Assembly: GCF_017745095.1 (NCBI RefSeq)
Contig: NZ_JAGHZZ010000003.1
Coordinates: 429,811 to 493,810, forward strand
Direction of reading: 5' to 3'
Length of the DNA stretch: 64,000 nt
Origin: Sporocytophaga sp.
GTDB taxonomy: Bacteria; Bacteroidota; Bacteroidia; Cytophagales; Cytophagaceae
The notes under the pieces are model-generated. The model saw nothing but the letters and a program-made list of their open reading frames with translations, ran no database searches and was not told the DNA's origin. How positions within the stretch are numbered: position 1 is the stretch's first letter; every line of letters begins with the position of its first letter. Below are positions 21,301 through 29,449 of the stretch, piece after piece. A program made the translations under genes and the position numbers.

Positions 21301-24300
21301 GCACGCAAACTTTTCCACTCAGATCGCAAAGATCAATATCATATTTAAGAACAGAATCTTCAGGCTTGCTGTCCGGCGAAAAACGTATCCAAGCTAATAC
21401 TTCTGCAGGACATTCAGATATGATCTGAATAGACTCAAGGGCAAATGGCATTGGAGGATTATTACCCAGCTTATTCAGATCGTCTACTAAGCAAATTGAA
21501 GCTTGTAATGCACTATCCATTAAACTTGGATGGAGCAGATAACTATTTTGGCTTGCCTCAACAACACTCGGTATACGAAGTAGGGCTAGTGCTTGATTGT
21601 CCCTTTTATAAACAGAAATTATTCCTCTATGAGATGGCCCATAGATGATACCCATTTGGTTAAAGGCCGCATATAACCTTGGCACGTCTAACGAGTCATA
21701 TCCAATCTCTTCTTTGAGAAGTTCTATATCTATTGAAGCCTGTGCTGGTTTATTAATGAATACCGCTTGACCCTGACAATGAACTATTCTTTGCTCATCT
21801 TCCTGAGTGCAAATTTCATATTCTATCTCTTCGCTTAATCCATTATCTGAAACATTTGGATGCAAGGCTATTTTAACTCGACTATTCGTTGTTACTATAA
21901 CAGGTTGAATCCAAACTGTATTTCGTAACTCTATGATAGTTGATTCAGAATAGTTTGGCATAGATTGCTCTATCGCAGCCCGAGCCATTTCCAGGTAAGC
22001 CACTCCTGGCAAGACTTTTCGCTCCGTATGACCACCAATTTTTAACTTATGATCTTTAAGAAAAAATTCATCTCCGCTAAATACTGTACTAAAACTCTGT
22101 TCGGCAAAGCTTGAAGTGTTTATATGTAATAATGGGTGAAGCTTGGTTACTTTATCTTCAAATGAGGCCTCTTGAATATTTGATTCTATTATCCAATAAC
22201 GGTCTTTAGCAAAAGGATATGTCGGTAATGATATTCGACGGGGATTTAAATTGCTATATAGCTTGCTCCAATCAAAGACAAATCCTTTCACCCAAAGGTC
22301 CAAAAGCTTACCGTATTTTTTCTTATCAACCCAAGATTCGATAGCGTTTGCTATATCCTCATCCACCACAAATTCTACTAACGCATTTTTTCCACGAGCT
22401 ACCTGTCCACGATATAAGTTGTTTATTTCGCATTTCCCATCGATGAATTCCAGCAATTTCTCTTTAAGCTCCTGAACTGATTCAGCTACAATGCCTAATC
22501 GCTCATCCATCGCTTCTCTGCCTGTCTGTAAGGTATATGCGATATTTATTAAATCCTCATTATGTTTCTCGTTGCTTAACCAGTTCAATAAATGTTGAGC
22601 CTGATCTTTCAACCGTTCATTATCCCTGGCAGATAGAACGATCATAACAGGTTCATCTGAAGTTATTGGAAGTTTTGCGTCGTCTGCTTTCTCAGATATA
22701 TATTCCTCGATAATCACATGAGCATTAGAACCTCCAAAGCCAAATGAGCTTATTCCCGCTCTTAATGGTAATTCTGAACCATCTATGTTTTTTAATCGAT
22801 CCCATTTATAATGCTTATCAGCAACATAAAACGGACTGTTTTGGAGTGTTATATATGGATTGAGTTGCTTAAAATGAAGTACTGCGGGAATTGTTTTATG
22901 TCTGATGGCTAACAATACTTTGATTAGTCCTGCTATTCCTGCTGCTGATTCACAATGCCCTATATTCGTTTTAACAGATCCAAGTGCACAATATTCCCCA
23001 ATTTTATTATCCCCCAATTCTAGAAAAGCATCCTTAAGAGCCTGTATTTCGATCGGATCGCCTAATGCAGTCCCTGTTCCATGTGTTTCAATATAACCCA
23101 CACTCCAGGTTGGTATATTTGACTTCTTGTAAGCAGTTTTAATAAGTTGTTTTTGAGCTGCAAGATTCGGTGCGCGCAAAGAGTTGGATTGACCATCATG
23201 ATTAATTTCAGCAGCTTTGATTACACCATAAATTGTATCCCCATCAGCCTTTGCCTGAATGACTGGCTTCAATAGTATTGCTCCATAACCTTCTGCCCGA
23301 ACAAATCCATTAGCACTCTGATCAAAAGTTTTACAGCGGCCATCATCAGACAACATGCCTCCTTTATTGGTAGCACAATAAACTCGAGAAGCAAGCAGTA
23401 GATTAACTCCTCCCGCAACAGCCAAATTACATTCTCCTTTAGATATTGCTTCTACTGCATGGTGCACTGCAACAAGAGAACTTGAACAAGCGGTATTAAT
23501 AACCTCACTTGGGCCATGAAAATCCAAAAATCGAGAGACACGATTGGCAATCATGCTAATATGAAGTCCTGAATCCAGGAAAGCGCCATATGTCTCCATA
23601 AGTCCTGGCTGGCGAGAAACCAACTCTGCATAATCATTGGTATGAACGCCAATAAATAGACCTATCTGCTTATCAGACAACTGGCGTGGATTATATCCTC
23701 CATCTTCAATAACACTCCAAGTAAGCTCAAGTACTTTTCTTTGCTGAGGATCCATACTTTCGGCTTCCAATGTAGAAATATGGAAAAACGAAGCATCAAA
23801 TGCATCTGCATCCTTTATAAATCCTCCCCATTTAGGTAGAGAATCCTCTGTATTCCCTCGTGATTTTTCGTAATCCTTAATGATACTCGGCCTATCTGAT
23901 ATTGGGCTAATGCAATCCTTTTGTTGCATTAAGTTATTCCAAAAAGAATCTACATCTGTTGCATCTCCAGGGAAATGACAACTAATACCAATTATGGCAA
24001 TTTCATTATCCCCATTATTTGAAGGATAATTATCACTGTTTTCTTTTGTGTTACTTTGATAATGAGCATCCTGAAAATCTCTACTCTGCTTGAAGATATA
24101 GTTACTTAAAGCAGTAAAATCTTTAAACTCATATAGCATAACAGGATTGAATTCAATATTAAAAAATTCCTCAATCCGTTTTGCCACCTGTATATATTGA
24201 ATGGAGTTAAGTCCTAGTTCATTAAACGATTTAGCTTCTTCCAATATATCAATATCACTGTGAAGTACTTTTACAAAGACCTCTTTTTTCAGTATTTCCA

Positions 24301-26083
24301 GTAAGCTCTTGTCTGTAGGTGAAGGAATCTCCTTGGCTTCCATAGATGCTCCTGTATTTTGTCTCCTGTACTTGTATAGAAGATTAAGTTGTTGATTGAC
24401 ATAATCGTTACAGCATGCCTTTCTACGAATTTTTCCACTTCCTGTGCGGGGGATACCACCTTTCCGCACCAAGACAATATCATAGATCTTTAACTGATAG
24501 GCATGTGAAACGGCGCTTAAGATCTCTTTTGCAATTCTTTTATAATCCGATTCACTTTGTTCATTTTCAAGTTCTTGAACTACAATTACACGCTCTTCCT
24601 GATCTATTTCACAAGAGAAGACAGCAGTAGGCAGAATTAAATATGGAAGGTTATTTTTAATTGTCCATTCAATATCAACAGGATGATAATTCTTTCCATG
24701 AATAATGATGACCTCTTTCTCTCGACCAACAATATAAAGTTGCCTATTTTTAATAAACCCTAAATCTCCTGTTCGTAAAAATTTATCTTTTGTATTGCCC
24801 TTGAGACTTGCGCCAAATATATCTTCCGTCTCTTTTCTTCTGTTATAATATCCTTGGCCGATAGCTGGAGATTTAATCCATATCTCGCCGACTTCTTCTG
24901 TTGAACAAGGTGTATGATTTTCTGGATGTACAATTTGTATTTCGACTTCTGTACCAATCTCTCCACAACTAGTAAGTGATTTTGCTTTATCACTCGAATC
25001 AGAAATTTTAACCTTTCCCTCTTGCAGACTGGAGATATCTAATGACAAAATCTGCATTGACTTTCCAGGTGTCTTTGTTACAACAGTACCCATTTCAGAT
25101 AAGCCATATATTGGTGCAAAAACATTCCTTTTAAGTCCAAGCGATTGGAACTTATTATAAAAGTTTTCACAAGATTGTGTATGAATCGGTTCTCCACCGC
25201 TTAAAATAAATTGCAGTGATTCCAATGAAATACCTTTAAGAGTATTACCATCAATTGAATTGCAGCAATAATCAAAGGCAAAGTTTGGAGCACCTGTATG
25301 TGAAGCTTTGTAGCGACTGATTGCCATTAACCAATCCTGTGGATTCTTGACAAAATTACCAGGGGCTTGAATAACACTTGTCGCGCCTTTTAACAGTGGA
25401 GAGAAGATATTCAAATCCTGTGCAAAGCTATGGTATTGTGGCAGCCAAGTTACGATGCAACTCTCATGATTCATTTGCCATTGATTGGCTGAGACCAAAG
25501 CTCGGACCTTTAAGTTGTAGTGACTTATCATCACTCCTTTAGGCTGGGAAGTAGATCCGGAAGTATAAAGTAAAATCGCTGTATCACCAGGTAGCTGCGA
25601 CCTCTCTTGACAATCAGCCGCATCAATTGGGGCCAAATCATGAGCATTCAATATTTCAATTGAATTGAATTCAGCTTGACCTTTTAGAAACTCCTGAGAA
25701 TAGGCATCGGTAATAATGCATTTAGCCTGAGAGTCCTTCAGAATTGAAGTGACCTTATCGATTACCTCATCCGCTCTTAAAACATCAGAAACAGGAATAG
25801 GTACTGCCACCACATTTGCATAAAAACATGCCAGCAAAGAATAAATATATTCCAGTCCTTGAGGCATAATAATAAGTGCCTTCTCTTGCGAAGCTAATTT
25901 CATTTGTAAAATATTCCCAAGGATTGTCGCCTTATGAGCCAACATTTTACCAGTAAGGAAATCAGCAGCAACATTCCCTTTTTCAAAAATGAATAGTTTC
26001 TTTTCTGGGAAATGATTTTCGCAGAGTTCTAAAAATGATTCGGTAGGAATATCAAGAATATTATTCAGCTCACCTCTTTTCAT
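15326..26083 (-). CDS. PKS loading protein: AMP-ligase(FAAL)-ACP-KS-DH-KR-cMT-ACP-KS-DH*
   Basis: I prefer the ATG at 26083 because GAGGAG lies just upstream; an in-frame TTG at 26089 adds two residues. Approximate residues: FAAL-like adenylation domain 1-580 (YTSGSTSQPKGV, GEIWIKSP, LRTGDLGF); ACP (Ser near 627, LGLNS); KS1 695-1125 (NTACSSS, ETHGTGT, NIGH); DH 1315-1600 with its His in KDHKLKIGGHTERKVLPG, a longer spacer than the usual HxxxGxxxxP, and an intact DSALQ; KR 1845-2010 (GGAGGVG, SNYAAG); C-methyltransferase 2240-2470 (LEIGAGTGG); ACP (Ser near 2546, YGLDS); KS2 2650-3080 (DTACSAS); then a degenerate DH with EDFKVN for the His motif and MNSALK for DxxxQ. As the only visible protein with a loading domain it should start the assembly line. 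KS2 with its dead DH presumably hands over to the crotonase-ACP start of the next protein. No AT is present. Confidence 0.94.
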   Translation of the reverse strand: MKRGELNNILDIPTESFLELCENHFPEKKLFIFEKGNVAADFLTGKMLAHKATILGNILQMKLASQEKALIIMPQGLEYIYSLLACFYANVVAVPIPVSDVLRADEVIDKVTSILKDSQAKCIITDAYSQEFLKGQAEFNSIEILNAHDLAPIDAADCQERSQLPGDTAILLYTSGSTSQPKGVMISHYNLKVRALVSANQWQMNHESCIVTWLPQYHSFAQDLNIFSPLLKGATSVIQAPGNFVKNPQDWLMAISRYKASHTGAPNFAFDYCCNSIDGNTLKGISLESLQFILSGGEPIHTQSCENFYNKFQSLGLKRNVFAPIYGLSEMGTVVTKTPGKSMQILSLDISSLQEGKVKISDSSDKAKSLTSCGEIGTEVEIQIVHPENHTPCSTEEVGEIWIKSPAIGQGYYNRRKETEDIFGASLKGNTKDKFLRTGDLGFIKNRQLYIVGREKEVIIIHGKNYHPVDIEWTIKNNLPYLILPTAVFSCEIDQEERVIVVQELENEQSESDYKRIAKEILSAVSHAYQLKIYDIVLVRKGGIPRTGSGKIRRKACCNDYVNQQLNLLYKYRRQNTGASMEAKEIPSPTDKSLLEILKKEVFVKVLHSDIDILEEAKSFNELGLNSIQYIQVAKRIEEFFNIEFNPVMLYEFKDFTALSNYIFKQSRDFQDAHYQSNTKENSDNYPSNNGDNEIAIIGISCHFPGDATDVDSFWNNLMQQKDCISPISDRPSIIKDYEKSRGNTEDSLPKWGGFIKDADAFDASFFHISTLEAESMDPQQRKVLELTWSVIEDGGYNPRQLSDKQIGLFIGVHTNDYAELVSRQPGLMETYGAFLDSGLHISMIANRVSRFLDFHGPSEVINTACSSSLVAVHHAVEAISKGECNLAVAGGVNLLLASRVYCATNKGGMLSDDGRCKTFDQSANGFVRAEGYGAILLKPVIQAKADGDTIYGVIKAAEINHDGQSNSLRAPNLAAQKQLIKTAYKKSNIPTWSVGYIETHGTGTALGDPIEIQALKDAFLELGDNKIGEYCALGSVKTNIGHCESAAGIAGLIKVLLAIRHKTIPAVLHFKQLNPYITLQNSPFYVADKHYKWDRLKNIDGSELPLRAGISSFGFGGSNAHVIIEEYISEKADDAKLPITSDEPVMIVLSARDNERLKDQAQHLLNWLSNEKHNEDLINIAYTLQTGREAMDERLGIVAESVQELKEKLLEFIDGKCEINNLYRGQVARGKNALVEFVVDEDIANAIESWVDKKKYGKLLDLWVKGFVFDWSKLYSNLNPRRISLPTYPFAKDRYWIIESNIQEASFEDKVTKLHPLLHINTSSFAEQSFSTVFSGDEFFLKDHKLKIGGHTERKVLPGVAYLEMARAAIEQSMPNYSESTIIELRNTVWIQPVIVTTNSRVKIALHPNVSDNGLSEEIEYEICTQEDEQRIVHCQGQAVFINKPAQASIDIELLKEEIGYDSLDVPRLYAAFNQMGIIYGPSHRGIISVYKRDNQALALLRIPSVVEASQNSYLLHPSLMDSALQASICLVDDLNKLGNNPPMPFALESIQIISECPAEVLAWIRFSPDSKPEDSVLKYDIDLCDLSGKVCVQMKGFSTRVAESGFGVDKKEVIQKGQEIKDGLQHLIPVWNPLLIGALTRNNLPESGKILLLGGTEDQLSWLQKSYPKALLIQLSSGSSIETIQAKLKESSFDHLLWIAPDVSPGSDQINEADINIIDKQEDGVLAVFRIIKALLKLGYAENELHWTIIIGKTQKVRNDDLIRPTHAGIFGLVGSLAKEYLHWNIRLLDVDSLQSLSSEECLSLPFDKEGNGLAHRNGEWFKQELAHVGTIPKVTSTYKQRGVYVVIGGAGGVGEVWSRYMIEQYQARIIWIGRQEYNSSIEDKIRSLSLLGDAPLYISADATKSEALEHALEMILKVHPKIHGVIHSAIVLQDQSITQMEESRFRASLSAKVDVSINMEKVFGSQDLDFMLFFSSLMSFNKSAGQSNYAAGCTFKDSYALHLQETHVYPVKIVNWGYWGIAGIVTDESYRKRMIQKGIGSIESDEGMEALQNLVGSEVSQMILHKTLNAQALEDLNVSESVSFYPTSTTLNLSKARVIIDKPSINPNALKSGMFTSEMEALISEILISSLVSLGLFKDGIYKMCELLSEKQPAPFYEKWLVSTIDHLQQQGLLNANLTVNKIKKLEEAWAEWESKKSAWIANPDLKAHITLLEACLKALPNILRGKQPATDVMFPNSSMELVEGIYKKNVVADYYNQVLAETLRAFIKQKYQADKGSKFRILEIGAGTGGTTARLLPMLKEFGDFVEEYCYTDLSKAFLLHAEEHYQPQFPALTTALFDISKPLSQQSQTIQADHYDLVIATNVLHATNNIRKTLRNAKAVLKNQGVILLNEISTWSLFTHLTFGLLDGWWLYEDAALRLPGSPALTPEKWLEVLYGEGFKLTFFPAADVHGFGQQIIAASSDGVVRQQINIQEPKPVIIHNKPALANITEVVKIKKDSGSHSESLRDKCIPYFQKLVAETLRMSAGQINPYQPLSEYGLDSILVVQLTNKLRKIFPDITSTLFFEVQTVDGLVDYFIENKKDILLEITASAINTIESLKLSKPAEEINVHEHKVVVETKSTQVLRRGRQNSFPMAQTAKFTPSIFDVAIVGVSGRYPQSKNLNEFWLNLSKGLNCITEIPKDRWNWEDYFDPEKGKPGKIYTKWGGFINDIDKFDPLFFKISPKEAKRMDPQERLFLEAAYHAIEDAGYTPEGLGDIEKIGVFAGVMNARYTAQPFHYSIANRVSYLLNFQGPSLAVDTACSASLTAIHMALESMYSGLTTCAIAGGVNLIIDPVHYTGLSEMTMLSTSNQCKAFGDQADGFVDSEGVGVVILKPLHQAEKDGDHIYGVIKGSAINAGGRTNGYTVPNPKAQAAVVSKALERSNMVAEEISYIEAHGTGTALGDPIEISSLTRSFKETTNKNQFCSIGSVKSNIGHGESAAGIAGLTKVLLQLKYQELVPSLHSNVPNPEIDFSQTPFKVQKSLEKWQRPLQNKNGIIKEIPRTAGISSFGAGGANAHLIVQEYISSKGTSHSNVSNEKNDKVFIPLSARTSEQLKQKAYDLAEYIRDSKKDLQLDSVAYTLQVGRVAMDERVGFMVSTADELLIKLQAYLNGEQDIEDIYRGQVKDNKDTLSLFSTDSDLRDAIDKWIAGGKYSKLFDLWVKGLNLDWSKFYGEIKPERISLPTYPFARERYWIDTADTPQQVAKAVASAVIHPLLQVNTSDLLQQSYSSTFNGKEFFFEDFKVNTAKNAVQKILSPAAYLEMARVAIEKAMPHGLESSILELHNIAWGEPFIAGDNKEVTIALFAKEMDQVDFEIYSLDNKEEIIHCQGQAIFLTKQVKDILTVKQRTNGSSIIIQLPLNFENNLSEYALHPTLMNSALKVASGFIGGSSKNLSQSSYLFALDSLSILANCSKEMVVWVGYSQESVEDDVMIKLDIDLFDQQGNICVTMRGLTYQRDLLSQLGNGQEQIMSSMALPTPKSIQLASKEISFNIQQEKLNKQVQLNELASSLLVTLNDLGSKEIEPSASSKASVTLSDIF

Positions 26084-26122
26084 GGACAACTCCTCTTTTT
26101 GATGTTTATATTACCGGGTATT

Positions 26123-27055
26123 TTACTTTGTTTTTTTGCTACAAATTCCTTCAATCTCCAGAACTAATTCTTTTCTGCATATATCAGTATTTACATAAGA
26201 TATCCTGCAGGTATCTGGTGCTACTTTGTTAACCTCAGATTCAATAAGTGCTTTGTCTTTTTCATACTTATAGTAAACCCTTAAGAAAATCAGATCATCA
26301 AATCCGAATTCATAATCCAATCCATAGCCTTTAAGATTTGAGCCATTGATAAGCATGTGAATATTTTTAAATGTTTGCTTAATCTGAGCAACAATATTAT
26401 CAGCAAAGGCAGTATCTTCATTAACAACACTGGCGGTTCCAGAGATGAAAAGCAACGTTTCATTTTTCAACTCACATACACTTCCTCTGGAGAATACAGG
26501 AGGAAGTTTCCCATACTTCAATGAATATTGATAGGCCGGAATCTGAAGTTTATTTTCAAAAAATAAACTAGGTGCATCAGAAGCGAAAAATTCAATAGAA
26601 AGAAAATTATCAAGTGCTCCAACAGCAGATGCTGCAGGGATTTGCCAATCCTCCATATCTTCACCATATCGTTCTTGAAATGCTTTATACCTGCCCGCAT
26701 TAAAGCATCTGTACACCTCGATATCAGGAGCTGATTGATCCATATTCTGTACAATCAATGGCACATAATTCCATATTCTCACAAATTGGAATCCTGGATA
26801 AAGAGAAAGAAAATCAAACATTTCCTTGTATAGAGAGAATGTTATGATCTCCAATTGATGCCCATTGGGACTTCCATCTGTCTCAGGAATTATTTGTGGT
26901 TGTAGTGTTCCATAAATACCTTCTTCAGATTTACGAAATGTGATTCTACCCTTTTTGTATTCCTTAACGTCTTCTGGACGATCTGAAAACAAAGCATCAA
27001 CCATGCTGTCACCACAGTGAGTTAATTCAAACAAATTCTTATTAATTGTTTCCAT
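26123..27055 (-). CDS. Chorismatase family protein (Hyg5/FkbO-like), probable hydroxybenzoate starter supply
   Basis: The protein has 310 residues. Features that recall chorismatases (FkbO, Hyg5, XanB2) are VRIWNYVP, YRCFNAGRYKAFQERYG, IPAASAVG, VFSRGS and LLFISGTASVV. Chorismatases hydrolyse or rearrange chorismate to 3- or 4-hydroxybenzoate or to a dihydroxycyclohexadiene carboxylate, used as starters in rapamycin/FK506-type and 3-hydroxybenzoate-primed pathways. Near the C-terminus Cys293 lies seven residues before Glu300 (CRKELVLE). From memory this Cys/Glu spacing matches the Hyg5 type that forms 3-hydroxybenzoate, so I lean to that product, but this needs an alignment. The stop codon lies 39 bases before the ATG of the loading PKS, whose AMP-ligase could activate the product. 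Confidence 0.8.
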   Translation of the reverse strand: METINKNLFELTHCGDSMVDALFSDRPEDVKEYKKGRITFRKSEEGIYGTLQPQIIPETDGSPNGHQLEIITFSLYKEMFDFLSLYPGFQFVRIWNYVPLIVQNMDQSAPDIEVYRCFNAGRYKAFQERYGEDMEDWQIPAASAVGALDNFLSIEFFASDAPSLFFENKLQIPAYQYSLKYGKLPPVFSRGSVCELKNETLLFISGTASVVNEDTAFADNIVAQIKQTFKNIHMLINGSNLKGYGLDYEFGFDDLIFLRVYYKYEKDKALIESEVNKVAPDTCRISYVNTDICRKELVLEIEGICSKKTK

Positions 27056-27320
27056 TTTAAAAATATTTTTTATTGAAAGATTTTAAACTTTAGCAAAGAA
27101 TTACAGTTGATATACATATATGCAGACCAATTGAAACAAGGCAAATTGAGAATTTCAATCACATACATTTTATTGAAATATATTTTAATTTTTATCCCAA
27201 TAGCGGCATATATGCTCATCAGGATGTTTTCAGAAGGAGCAAAAGAGGTTCATAACTGGTTACAAGGAATAACCATCGAATACACTTAAGTAGTAGTAAA
27301 AAAAGATAATTAAGAGTTAT

Positions 27321-28037
27321 CTATTCATCAAATTCTTTTATATACGCCACCTTTGCATTCTTATACTTCTCCATTTTCATAATTCTTTTTAAATCAGCCA
27401 TCATCTGATAAAGCATAGGTGCTGCTCCTATATTCTTGAGCACGTAAGGTACAGATCCTCCAAGATCAAATTCATTTTTGAAGTCAACTTCAATCTCTCC
27501 ATTTGCTAATGGAGTAAATGTATAATTGTTATGCATGTGCTCAATACGGATATAACCTTCACTTGGCGGTGTCTTATTTGGAGCCGCCATTACATTTACT
27601 TCTACAGTCTTGCTTTGTGAATTTTGAAAGCGTTGCATAAATGTAAAAATTTCTCTATCAGCAAAAGGGAAAGGCATATCTTGTTTGAAACCTACAAAAG
27701 CACTGTAATACCCAGGAGCTGATATTGGGTCTAACACAGTTATTTTTGAACTATCCATACCAATATCTGACCATGACTTAGTATCTTCAATTATCTTCAC
27801 TAGGCCAGCCATTGTACATTGAACACGGAAATTTGCTCTACACTTTAACAAGCAGTTTCCCGGAGTCTTCATACTCCAAATCTTTATACCTTCTTCTTCT
27901 TTCACCAGCTCCCATTGATTGGAGCCGGTGTTCAACCAAACAATATGTGCTATGATTGAAATGAAGGTGATACCTAATATTACTATAGATGAGATCCTTA
28001 ATACCTTTTTAAATCTCTTCGGTTTATTTTCTGTCAT
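27321..28037 (-). CDS. START-domain protein with N-terminal membrane anchor
   Basis: The protein has 238 residues. After a basic start (KPKRFKKV) comes one hydrophobic segment (about residues 15-32, SSIVILGITFISIIAHIV), then a START-like lipid-binding domain (WELVKEEEGIKIWS, VDFKNEFDLGGSVPYVL, APMLYQMMADLKRI). START domains are helix-grip folds that bind hydrophobic ligands. In bacteria, relatives also serve as polyketide cyclases or carriers. It lies inside the PKS operon between the GMC oxidoreductase and the chorismatase genes. I infer a role at the membrane in holding or exporting the hydrophobic polyketide; a cyclase role is less likely because of the anchor. Confidence 0.75.
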   Translation of the reverse strand: MTENKPKRFKKVLRISSIVILGITFISIIAHIVWLNTGSNQWELVKEEEGIKIWSMKTPGNCLLKCRANFRVQCTMAGLVKIIEDTKSWSDIGMDSSKITVLDPISAPGYYSAFVGFKQDMPFPFADREIFTFMQRFQNSQSKTVEVNVMAAPNKTPPSEGYIRIEHMHNNYTFTPLANGEIEVDFKNEFDLGGSVPYVLKNIGAAPMLYQMMADLKRIMKMEKYKNAKVAYIKEFDE

Positions 28038-28120
28038 GGTACTAGTTTTTATCTTCCTAACTTTTGAAATAATGTTTAACTATCAAAAGCACTGAATGCT
28101 CCATATTTGTAAGCTACCGC

Positions 28121-29431
28121 TTATTGATTGAATTCTTTTTCAACTATTTCTCTTGGTGACTTTTCACCTTTAGTTGAAACGAATAAATGCTTAGCTAAAT
28201 ACTTTGATAAACAAACAAGAGTAAGTGTAGGAGTTACTTTCATATCTTCAGAAAGTAGTGAAGCATCACAAACATATAAATTCCTAAATTTTGTTTGCAG
28301 TGTAGAGTCCACATGCTCATTGATCCTTATAACCCCACCTGGCGCACTCGCACTGATCCCTCCTTTAAAAATATTTTTTGCTCCAGCATTCTTTAATATT
28401 CTCTTTGCAGCCTCTTCACCCTTTTTAAACTTCTTAATTTCATCATCAGTTAATCTCTTATTAAAGATCCCGTTTTCTTTAAGTTCACCACTCATAGTAT
28501 CATGCAACATCACGCCCATGCAGATCGTTTTAGCATGACCATTTAGATTCAACAATTTGAAATTTTGCAACATCAGCATTTTGAATAAGGTACTAGACAT
28601 ATTTGTATCTCCTAACTCAGCTCCTTCCTCAAATTCAGCACCCATACTTCCTACAAAGCTTTCTTTACCTTTTAATCCAGGAACAATTCCGAACATTAAA
28701 AAACCTGGCTTACAATAGAAGCCACGATTAACAACATCATGAACACCACTATCACGAAGAATTTTTGGTGAAGCTATCGAACCTGCAGCTAAAACAATTT
28801 TGGCACCATATGCTCTGAATACATTGGATTTTATCTTGTACTCAACACCAATTGCTTCCTTATTCTCTACAAGTATTTTGGTGACTTTAGCTTGATTTGT
28901 TAATGTTGCTCCAGCTCTTACTGCTTCTTCGACAAATACTTTAGCTTTCCATTTTGCATCATAAGAGTACCCTGAAGTACATTTTGATCTATCAAGCATT
29001 ATAAGATTCTTCTTACAATTGTATCCCAACTCCCCCATACTTTGTCTCAATCTTAATGACTGAGGAGTTAGTAACTCATCGGGAAATTCTATAAGAGGTA
29101 ATTCCTTTTTAACTTCTTCCAATTCATCATAAAGCTCTATTCCTAATGACAAAAATGTATCTAAAGGAGGCATCTTGCTTACTGCAAAATAAAGTGCTGT
29201 AGATCCTCCAGTAGTGATTGCCCTTAGTGCTTTCATATTACTTGCCACAGGAACTTCATTAGCAATAGGAGCAATACCGGAAAAAGTTTCTTTCAAGACC
29301 TGATTCCCTCCTTGTTCCAGAATTAAAACCTTTTTTCCTTGTTTGGTTAATTCTTTTGCGAGTGTAGCACCACAGGTCCCTGACCCAATAATGATTACAT
29401 CAAATGAGTTTTGTTTTGTTGCATTATTCAT
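28121..29431 (-). CDS. GMC-type FAD-dependent oxidoreductase
   Basis: The protein has 436 residues, shorter than typical GMC enzymes. An N-terminal Rossmann motif (IIGSGTCGATLAKELTKQG, residues 14-32) binds FAD, a second region has AAGSIASPKILRDSG, and the C-terminus has the family ending YVCDASLLSEDMKVTPTLT. GMC enzymes oxidise alcohols to carbonyls or act as dehydrogenases. The gene follows the thioesterase PKS gene after 18 bases, so it is surely co-transcribed and is probably a tailoring oxidase for the released polyketide. The substrate cannot be read from the sequence. Confidence 0.85.
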   Translation of the reverse strand: MNNATKQNSFDVIIIGSGTCGATLAKELTKQGKKVLILEQGGNQVLKETFSGIAPIANEVPVASNMKALRAITTGGSTALYFAVSKMPPLDTFLSLGIELYDELEEVKKELPLIEFPDELLTPQSLRLRQSMGELGYNCKKNLIMLDRSKCTSGYSYDAKWKAKVFVEEAVRAGATLTNQAKVTKILVENKEAIGVEYKIKSNVFRAYGAKIVLAAGSIASPKILRDSGVHDVVNRGFYCKPGFLMFGIVPGLKGKESFVGSMGAEFEEGAELGDTNMSSTLFKMLMLQNFKLLNLNGHAKTICMGVMLHDTMSGELKENGIFNKRLTDDEIKKFKKGEEAAKRILKNAGAKNIFKGGISASAPGGVIRINEHVDSTLQTKFRNLYVCDASLLSEDMKVTPTLTLVCLSKYLAKHLFVSTKGEKSPREIVEKEFNQ

Positions 29432-29449
29432 GACAGCTTCTCCTTATTT

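Noticed and set aside
27107..27289. Sixty-codon plus-strand frame with a hydrophobic segment between the chorismatase and START genes
   Set aside because: It needs a TTG start, lies against the direction of the operon, has no visible ribosome site and fills only an AT-rich gap, where hydrophobic frames arise by chance.
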